Positions 56,584 to 64,000 of a stretch of 64,000 bases of DNA are shown in pieces. The notes under the pieces were generated by a model that saw only the letters and a list, made by a program, of their open reading frames with translations, was not told the origin of the DNA and searched no databases. The position numbers and the translations under genes are program-made. The first letter of the stretch is position 1. Every line of letters begins with the position of its first letter. The DNA comes from Coralloluteibacterium stylophorae (GTDB lineage Bacteria; Pseudomonadota; Gammaproteobacteria; Xanthomonadales; Xanthomonadaceae): contig NZ_JAGQFT020000007.1 of the NCBI RefSeq assembly GCF_018122625.2, positions 1 to 64,000 on the forward strand. The letters are read 5' to 3'.

Positions 56584-57921
56584 TCAGGCCGCCGCGCCAG
56601 CGCCGAAGCGGCTCCAGTCGAGCCGCCGGGTGGCGAACATCACCGCCGCCAGCAGCGCGAACAGGGCGACGCTGCCGACCAGCAGCGCATACGTCTCCGA
56701 GCGCAGCAGGCCGTACAGCAGGCCATACAGGAGCGCCAGCAACAGGGCGAAGCCGACGCCCCGGCGCCGGCCACCGAGGACGCCGCCCATGTAGCTGGCG
56801 ACCAGGCCGATGCAGGCCAGCGCCGCGAGCAGGTACGCGGGACCGAAGCCGATGTGCTCGGAGAGCGCCAGCAGCAGCAGGAAGAACAGCCCCAGGGCCA
56901 GGCCGGTCAGCCCGTACTGCACCGGGTGCACCGCCACCCCGCGCAGCGCCTCGACGAGGAACACCGCGCCGAACACCAGCACCAGGAACAGCAGGCCGAA
57001 CTTCATCGCGCGGTCGGTCATCAGGTAGCGGTCCACCGGATCGACCAGGCGCAGCCCGAACGTCGTTTCCTCCAGCCCGAAGCAGCCGTCGGCACCCGCG
57101 CCGGCGCAGCGTCCCAGCACCTGCTGCGCATTGCTCGCCAGCCGCGAGATGCGCCATTCGGCCTCGAAGCCGGCATCGCCCACCCGCCGCGTGTCGGGCA
57201 GGTAGTTGCCGTCGAAGCTCGGGTGCGGCCAGTCGCCGCGCACGGTGACGCGGGTGTCGCTGCCGGCCGGGACGAAGCGCAGCGACTCGGTGCCGATCAG
57301 ATCGGCGCTCAGCGCCATCTGCAGCCGGCCGCCGGCCAGCGCCGCCGCGGGAAGGCGCGCGTGCACGCCCTCGGCGAGCCAGGCCTGGCCGCTGCCGGGC
57401 TCGACCTGCAGGGCGCGGCCGTCGACCTCCAGGTCGATGCCGCGGATGCCGCGCGCGTCGCCCAGACCCAGCCCGAGGCGCGCGCCGGTGCGGCGGTAGC
57501 TCAGCACCTCGCCCTCGGGCGCCGGGTCGGGCGGCACCGCGAAGACCGCCTCGAGCGTCAGCGCATCGCGGTACAGCGGCACCGTGAACAGGCCGCGCCG
57601 GCGCGTCTCGGTGGTGAGCGTGCTGTCGGCGACGAGCGTCTCCGGCAGGACCAGCTCGTACACCGTCTCGCGCAGGGTGCCGCCCTCTCCAGCGTCGCGG
57701 CCGCGTCCCTCGGCATGCCTCGCACGCACCACCCGCTCGGCCTCGATCAGCAGGTAGGGACCGACCAGGCGCTGCGGCCGGCTCGAGGCGCGCGCGATCT
57801 CCGCGGCGGCCTCGGCGCCGCGCGCCTGGCGCTCGTGGACCAGGCCCCGCATCAGCAGGAGCGGAATGGCCAGGACCAGGACCAGGGCCCCGATCATCAG
57901 CAGTTTGAGCATCACGCGCAT
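56584..57921 (-). CDS. creD: Inner-membrane protein CreD
   Basis: 445 residues. An N-terminal signal-anchor (LKLLMIGALVLVLAIPLLLM) is followed by a periplasmic domain of ~270 residues (ETVYELVLPETLVADSTLTT, DWPHPSFDGNYLPDTRRVG) and six C-terminal helices with HPVQYGLTGLALGLFFLLLLALSEHIGF, the family signature region. CreD is part of the CreBC regulon in Enterobacteria and Stenotrophomonas, linked to envelope integrity and beta-lactam response. No creBC lies next to it here. GAGGAGGTCGCC before ATG 57921. Confidence 0.92.
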   Translation of the reverse strand: MRVMLKLLMIGALVLVLAIPLLLMRGLVHERQARGAEAAAEIARASSRPQRLVGPYLLIEAERVVRARHAEGRGRDAGEGGTLRETVYELVLPETLVADSTLTTETRRRGLFTVPLYRDALTLEAVFAVPPDPAPEGEVLSYRRTGARLGLGLGDARGIRGIDLEVDGRALQVEPGSGQAWLAEGVHARLPAAALAGGRLQMALSADLIGTESLRFVPAGSDTRVTVRGDWPHPSFDGNYLPDTRRVGDAGFEAEWRISRLASNAQQVLGRCAGAGADGCFGLEETTFGLRLVDPVDRYLMTDRAMKFGLLFLVLVFGAVFLVEALRGVAVHPVQYGLTGLALGLFFLLLLALSEHIGFGPAYLLAALACIGLVASYMGGVLGGRRRGVGFALLLALLYGLLYGLLRSETYALLVGSVALFALLAAVMFATRRLDWSRFGAGAAA

Positions 57922-58144
57922 GGCGACCTCCTCGGATGGAGGGCGGCATTGCAGCGCAGCTGGCGGCCGCGTCCCGGGCGCAGGCGGGGCGCGATCCGGG
58001 CGGAATGTGGCCGATCGCGGGCGGACGCCGCGCCGCGCGGTGTCGCCACGCGGCACGATGCGCGATAATGGCCGGCCCTTCACGTCCATGGACGCCGCGC
58101 CCTGCGCGCCGGCGCTCCCTCCCTGCGCCCCGGCCGGAGACCCC

Positions 58145-59806
<1,662 letters not shown>

Positions 59807-59831
59807 GCCACGACGCGCCGTTGGTAAAACT

Positions 59832-59864
59832 AAGGGCGGGCGCAGCGATGCGTCCGCCCTTTTT
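59832..59864. terminator. Bidirectional intrinsic terminator, ettA/pncB
   Basis: AAGGGCGGGCGCA, loop GCGA, TGCGTCCGCCCTT with T-run to 59864; on the minus strand a TTAGTTTTACC tail follows. A 13-bp stem with one G-T pair, between the convergent stops. Confidence 0.93.
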
Positions 59865-59885
59865 CGTCACGGCCGCAGACGTCGA

Positions 59886-61055
59886 TCAGCCGGCGATCCC
59901 GAACACCTGCCGCAGGTAGGCGACGTAGCCGGCGTCCTCGCACATGCTCTTGCCGGGCGAGTCGCTGAGCTTGGCCACCGGCTGGCCGTTGCAGCGGGTC
60001 ATCTTGATCACCAGCGAGGGCGCCGGCACGCCGAGGTCGTTGGTGAGGTGGGTGCCGATGCCGAAGGCCACGCGGCAGCGGCCGCGGAAGTGCGCGTGCA
60101 GGCGCAGCACCTTGTCGATGTCGAGCGCATCGCTGAACACCAGGGTCTTGGTGCGCGGGTCGACGCGGTTGACCTCGAGGTGGGCGAGGATGCGCTCGCC
60201 CCAGGCGAAGGGGTCGCCCGAGTCGTGACGCATGCCGTCGAACAGCTTGCAGAAGTACATGTCGAAGTCGGCGAGGAAGGCATCGAGGCCGACCACGTCC
60301 GACAGCGCGATGCCGAGGTCGCCGCGATACTCCTGCGCCCAGTTCTCCAGGGCGACCTTCTGCGAATCGCGCAGCCGCGGTCCCAGCGCCTGGTGCGCCT
60401 GCAGCCATTCGTGCGCCATCGTGCCCAGCGGGGTCATGCCGAGCTCGCGCGCGAACATCACGTTGCTGGTGCCGACCAGGCGCGGGCCCAGCCCCTCGCG
60501 CAGCGCGCCCAGCACCTCGCGCTGCCAGTCGCCGGCATGGCGGCGGCGCGTGCCGTAGTCGGCGATCGCGATCTCGGCGGCGGGATCGGCCTCGACCAGC
60601 CGCCCGATCTTGCTCCGCAGCCGCCGCCGCCCCTCCTCCCGGTCGGCGCGGCCGCCATGGCGCGACCAGACCTCGCTGACGATCGCCAGCAGCGGCACCT
60701 CGAAGAGGATGGTGTGCAGCCACGGCCCGCGGATCACCAGGTCCAGCCCGCCGCCGTCGCCGCGCGCCAGGTGCACGTACTTGCGGTCGAGGTGGAACAG
60801 GCCGAGGAAGTCGACGAAGTCCGGACGGATGAAGCGCAGGCCGCGCAGGTAATCGAGTTCCTCGGCGCCGAAACGCAGCGCGCACAGCGCGTCGATCTCG
60901 GCGGAGATCCCGTCGATGCAGGCGCCGAGGTCGAGGCCCGGCGTGCGGCAGCGGAACCGGTACTCGACCTGCGCCGCAGGATGCTGGTGCAGCACCGCCT
61001 GCATCATCGTGAACTTGTAGAGGTCGGTGTCGAGGAGGGTCGGGATCAGGGGCAT
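59886..61055 (-). CDS. pncB: Nicotinate phosphoribosyltransferase
   Basis: 389 residues. It joins nicotinate to PRPP for NAD salvage. [20 protein letters not shown] at the start, the phosphorylated-His-region [23 protein letters not shown] near 205-228, [21 protein letters not shown] near 275 and [12 protein letters not shown] near 335 are family landmarks. ATG 61055 is used; upstream readings enter heptad sequence. Confidence 0.96.
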   Translation of the reverse strand: MPLIPTLLDTDLYKFTMMQAVLHQHPAAQVEYRFRCRTPGLDLGACIDGISAEIDALCALRFGAEELDYLRGLRFIRPDFVDFLGLFHLDRKYVHLARGDGGGLDLVIRGPWLHTILFEVPLLAIVSEVWSRHGGRADREEGRRRLRSKIGRLVEADPAAEIAIADYGTRRRHAGDWQREVLGALREGLGPRLVGTSNVMFARELGMTPLGTMAHEWLQAHQALGPRLRDSQKVALENWAQEYRGDLGIALSDVVGLDAFLADFDMYFCKLFDGMRHDSGDPFAWGERILAHLEVNRVDPRTKTLVFSDALDIDKVLRLHAHFRGRCRVAFGIGTHLTNDLGVPAPSLVIKMTRCNGQPVAKLSDSPGKSMCEDAGYVAYLRQVFGIAG

Positions 61056-61078
61056 GGCCGATGGAGCGAGGGGGGTTC

Positions 61079-61199
61079 GGAAACGGGGACCGGGAGGGAG
61101 TCGGGTCCGATGCGAGCGACACGCGTGGTCGACGCGAGTATCGGCCATCGTGCCGCCGAGGACCGGCGTCCCGGCTCCGATTCCCGATTCCCGCCTCCG
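61079..61199. repeat. Degenerate heptad inverted-repeat element, pncB/pyrF
   Basis: A G-rich left arm at ~61079-61110 (GGGGACC, GGGAGGG, AGTCGGG) and a right arm CGTCCCG, GCTCCG, ATTCCCG, ATTCCCG at ~61168-61194 flank a core of about 60 bp. It lies in the divergent gap between two starts, where both promoters must also be. Confidence 0.6.
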
Positions 61200-61238
61200 T
61201 CCCCCACACTACCCGCCTCCGACACCGCCCCACCTCCC

Positions 61239-62057
61239 ATGTCCTTCATCGACCGCCTCCGCGCCCGCTGGCGCGATCACGACACCCTGCTCTGCGTGGG
61301 CCTCGACCCCGAGCCGGCGCGCTTTCCCGCGCACCTGCGCGACGCGCCGGACGCGGTGTTCGAGTTCTGCCGTGCGATCGTCGATGCCACCGCGGAGCTG
61401 GCCTGCGCGTTCAAGCCGCAGATCGGCCACTTCGCGGCGCTGGGTGCGGAGGAGGCGCTCGCGCGGCTGGTCGCACATATTCACCACACGCATCCTGGCG
61501 TGCCGGTGATCCTCGATTCCAAGCGCGGCGACATCGGTTCGACCGCGCGGCACTACGCCGCCGAAGCCTTCGACCGCTACGGCGCCGACGCGGTGACGGT
61601 CAACCCCTACCTCGGCCGCGACAGCGTCGAGCCGTTCCTGGAGCGCGCCGACCGCGGCGTCATCGTGCTGTGCCGCACCTCCAACCCCGGCTCCGGCGAA
61701 TTCCAGGACCTCGTCGTCGAAGGCCGCCCGCTCTACCAGCACGTGGCCGACCGCGTCGCCCGCGACTGGAACGGCAACGGCAACTGCATGCTGGTGATGG
61801 GCGCGACCTGGCCCGAGGAACTGGCGCAGGTGCGCGCGCGGGTCGGCGAGCTGCCGTTCCTGGTGCCGGGCATCGGCGCCCAGGGCGGCGACGTCGACGC
61901 GGTGCTGCGCAACGCCGCCACCGCCGACGGCAGCGGGCTGGCGATCAGCTCCTCGCGCGCCATCCTCTACGCCGGCGGCGGCGCCGATTTCGCCGCGGCC
62001 GCGCGCACCGCGGCGCTGGCCCAGCGCGATCAGATCAACCGCGCCCGCGGCCGCTGA
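61239..62057 (+). CDS. pyrF: Orotidine 5-phosphate decarboxylase
   Basis: 272 residues, TIM barrel, the longer subfamily 2. It converts OMP to [17 protein letters not shown] near residue 18, [12 protein letters not shown] near 66, the catalytic [14 protein letters not shown] near 88, [14 protein letters not shown] near 120 and [10 protein letters not shown] near 208. ATG 61239 gives [11 protein letters not shown], typical for the family. It diverges from pncB. Confidence 0.96.
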   Translation: MSFIDRLRARWRDHDTLLCVGLDPEPARFPAHLRDAPDAVFEFCRAIVDATAELACAFKPQIGHFAALGAEEALARLVAHIHHTHPGVPVILDSKRGDIGSTARHYAAEAFDRYGADAVTVNPYLGRDSVEPFLERADRGVIVLCRTSNPGSGEFQDLVVEGRPLYQHVADRVARDWNGNGNCMLVMGATWPEELAQVRARVGELPFLVPGIGAQGGDVDAVLRNAATADGSGLAISSSRAILYAGGGADFAAAARTAALAQRDQINRARGR

Positions 62058-62137
62058 GGCCGCGCCGGCCGCGGGGATAGGACGCGCGGCGTGATCGCGG
62101 CAGAATTGCGCACCGTCAGGACTCCCGCGGATACGCC

Positions 62138-63151
62138 ATGAGGGCACGGATCGAGGACGTGGCGGCGGCCGCGGGCGTATCCATGAAGACCGTCTCGCGC
62201 GTGCTCAACAACGAGCCGAACGTGCGCGAGGAGACCCGGCGCCGCGTGCAGGAAGTGGTCGAGCGGCTGCACTACGCGCCCAACCTGTCGGCGCGCAGCC
62301 TCGCCGCGCAGCGGTCCTACGTGGTGGCGCTGATGTACGACAACCCCTCACGCAACTACCTGATGGAGATCCAGGTCGGCGTCCTCGACGCCTGCCGCGC
62401 GCAGCACTACAACCTGGTGCTGGGGCCCACGCACTGGGGCACGGAGGGCTTCCTCGGCGAGGTGACCGGCCTGATCCGGCAGTCGCGGGTCGAGGGACTG
62501 GTGCTGACGCCGCCGCTGACCGACGACGCCGCCCTGCTGGCCACGCTCGACGGACTGGGCGTGCCGTTCGCGAGCATCTCGCCGCAGGTGCAGACCGGGC
62601 GCATCGGCGTGACCCTGGACGAGCACGCCGCCGCCGCCGAGATGGTCACCTACCTGATCTCGCTCGGGCACCGCCGCATCGGCCACATCACCGGCCACCG
62701 CAGCCACGGCGGCTGCGCCTGGCGCCACGCCGGCTACCGCGAGGCGCTGGCGCGCGCCGGGATCGAGTACGACCCGGAGCTGGTGATCGCGGGCGAGTTC
62801 GACTACGAGTCCGGCGTGCGCACCGGCGGCCGGCTCCTGGACCTGCCGGAGCGGCCGACCGCGATCTTCGCCGCCAACGACGACACCGCCGCCGGCGTGC
62901 TGCGGGCGGCGAGCCTGCGCGGGCTCGAGGTACCGCGCGACCTGTCGCTGTGCGGCTTCGACGACACGCCGATGTCGCAGCAGATCAACCCGCCGCTGAC
63001 CACGGTGCGCCAGCCCAGCCGCGCGATGGGGCGGCTGGCGACGCTGGAGCTCATCAAGGCCATCCGCGGACCCGAGGCCGGGCGCATGCTGCGCGTGGAC
63101 TACGCCCTGCAGCTGCGCGAATCGGCTGCGCCCTACCGCGCCCCGCGCTGA
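62138..63151 (+). CDS. LacI-family transcriptional regulator
   Basis: 337 residues. The HTH ARIEDVAAAAGVSMKTVSRV (residues ~3-22) with the hinge helix NLSARSLAAQ at ~50 is standard for LacI; the sugar-binding Peripla_BP domain runs from ~60 (YVVALMYDNPSRNYLMEIQ) to ~325 and includes AIFAANDDTAAGVLRAA and GFDDTPMSQQINPPLTTV. The ligand is probably a sugar, not identifiable from sequence. No sugar operon is near; a glycosyltransferase gene is convergent. ATG 62138 is clear. Confidence 0.94.
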   Translation: MRARIEDVAAAAGVSMKTVSRVLNNEPNVREETRRRVQEVVERLHYAPNLSARSLAAQRSYVVALMYDNPSRNYLMEIQVGVLDACRAQHYNLVLGPTHWGTEGFLGEVTGLIRQSRVEGLVLTPPLTDDAALLATLDGLGVPFASISPQVQTGRIGVTLDEHAAAAEMVTYLISLGHRRIGHITGHRSHGGCAWRHAGYREALARAGIEYDPELVIAGEFDYESGVRTGGRLLDLPERPTAIFAANDDTAAGVLRAASLRGLEVPRDLSLCGFDDTPMSQQINPPLTTVRQPSRAMGRLATLELIKAIRGPEAGRMLRVDYALQLRESAAPYRAPR

Positions 63152-63194
63152 CTGCCCCGCCGCCGCGGCAGCGGCAGCGGCAGCGGCCGCGAGC

Positions 63195-64000
63195 TCAGCC
63201 GCGCACGGCGCGCAGCAGTTGGCGGGGCAGGATCAGGCCGAAATGCCCCCAGATTGCGACGAACGCGAACGCGCGCCGCAGCGCCCCCACGCCGCGCCCC
63301 TCGAACTTCACGAAGTAGCGCCACAGCCCGCGGTGCTTGTGCCACTCCACGAACAGCGGCCGGCTGCGGCTCGACACCCCCCGCACGTGCAGCACGCGCA
63401 CGTCATTGGCGACGGCGACGCGGCGGCCGGCGTCGCGCACGCGGCGGCAGAGATCGAGGTCCTCGGCGTGCAGGCGGTAGCCCTCGTCGAAGCCGCCGAG
63501 CGCCGCGTACAGCGCGCGCGGCATCAGCATCAGCGCGCCCGAGGCCGCGTCGACCGCCTGCAGCGCCGCGTCGGTGGGCGCGAGCGCCAGGGCGCGGGCG
63601 CCGCCGAGCATGGCGGCGAGCGTCGGCTCGCGCCGGCGCGCGGCGCCGTCGCGCACGCCGACCTCGTCGACCAGGTCGGCGCCGACCAGGCCCAGCCCGG
63701 GATCGGCTTCCATGTGCGCGCGCAGTCGCGACAGGGTGTCGGGCTCGAGCATGAGGTCCGGGTTGACCAGCGCGATCCACGGCGAATCGCCCATCGCCGC
63801 GCCCTGGTTGCAGGCGCTGCCGAAGCCGACGTTGGCGGTGTTGGCCCACGGCCGCAGCCGCGCGTCGTCCATGCCGACCGCGGCGACCCGGTCGCGGGTG
63901 CCGTCGTCGGAAGCGTTGTCGACCACGATCGCCGCGGCGACGTCCTCGGCGGCGAGCACGCGCCGCAGGCAGGCCTCGATGGTCGAGGCGCTGCGGTAGG
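63195..64000 (-). CDS. Family 2 glycosyltransferase, 5-prime end beyond the window
   Basis: The frame is open to the right edge; 267 residues are visible. The first visible residues YRSASTIEACLRRVL belong to the start of a GT-A fold, followed by AAIVVDNASDDGTRDRV, GFGSACNQGAAMG, and WIALVNPDLMLEPDTL (DxD-like). FDEGYRLHAEDLDLCRRVRDAG is the catalytic-base region typical of rhamnosyltransferase-like GT2 enzymes. The C-terminal helices after residue ~230 are membrane-associated. About 10-20 residues are probably missing. Likely part of an exopolysaccharide or O-antigen locus to the right. Confidence 0.88.
   Translation of the reverse strand, partial: YRSASTIEACLRRVLAAEDVAAAIVVDNASDDGTRDRVAAVGMDDARLRPWANTANVGFGSACNQGAAMGDSPWIALVNPDLMLEPDTLSRLRAHMEADPGLGLVGADLVDEVGVRDGAARRREPTLAAMLGGARALALAPTDAALQAVDAASGALMLMPRALYAALGGFDEGYRLHAEDLDLCRRVRDAGRRVAVANDVRVLHVRGVSSRSRPLFVEWHKHRGLWRYFVKFEGRGVGALRRAFAFVAIWGHFGLILPRQLLRAVRG

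Overview
The window is a GC-rich gammaproteobacterial chromosome segment, most likely from Lysobacteraceae/Xanthomonadaceae (a Lysobacter- or Luteimonas-like organism). This inference rests on the pilA..pilBCD-coaE order, the rsmI-rnpB-mraZ-dcw-lpxC-dciA-M23 peptidase-secA order, a prepilin peptidase without cysteines, a RibBX-type riboflavin gene, and many short REP-type palindromes. Most of the segment is vegetative core genome, with little accessory DNA. It begins in the tail of an IS110-family transposase and ends inside a glycosyltransferase gene.

Layout. 1-528: transposase tail and REP cluster. 529-6771: two tandem membrane proteins with spermidine-synthase-like domains; the second is clearly poorer in GC. 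6772-18489: type IV pilus locus. It holds a sigma-54 promoter with a CRP-like site, two tandem pilins, then pilB, pilC and pilD. Between the pilins and pilB lies a glycan cassette: a GT-C membrane glycosyltransferase, a flippase-like/GT-B fusion, a SAM methyltransferase and a polyprenyl-phosphate-sugar-synthase-like GT2. 18523-21203: coaE, a large composite repeat block, a GIY-YIG protein and a Nudix/ThiE fusion. 21478-25837: secA, an M23 peptidase, and dciA head-to-head with the peptidase. 25978-43608: lpxC, ftsZ, ftsA, ftsQ, ddlB, murC, murG, ftsW, mraY, murF, murE, ftsI, ftsL, rsmH and mraZ (the dcw cluster, minus strand), with rnpB upstream. 43844-48094: rsmI, and divergent lpoA-like, yraN and a FAD oxidase gene. 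48095-54752: pgpA, thiL, nusB, ribH, ribBX, ribE, an FMN riboswitch, ribD and nrdR, all minus strand. 54798-64000: a four-helix-bundle gene, glyA, creD, ettA, pncB, pyrF, a LacI-type regulator and a truncated GT2 gene.

How the genes work together. The pilus genes give pilin subunits (pilA1, pilA2), leader peptidase (pilD), extension ATPase (pilB) and platform (pilC). The inserted glycosyltransferases look like a dedicated pilin or cell-surface glycan module. The dcw block supplies peptidoglycan precursors and the divisome, and is joined to the outer membrane through lpxC. The rib block makes riboflavin and is placed under FMN control between ribD and ribE.

Most notable non-genic signals. (i) Arrays of a 7-bp unit (GGGAATC and variants) occur as inverted pairs around short cores at several intergenic sites. 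One pair encloses the four-helix-bundle gene; another interrupts the otherwise overlapping dcw operon. (ii) Two REP families are present as inverted doublets. One copy lies in frame inside a coding sequence, and four copies sit in a block with an 18-bp minisatellite. All functional statements are from reading the sequence and from family knowledge; no database search was run.
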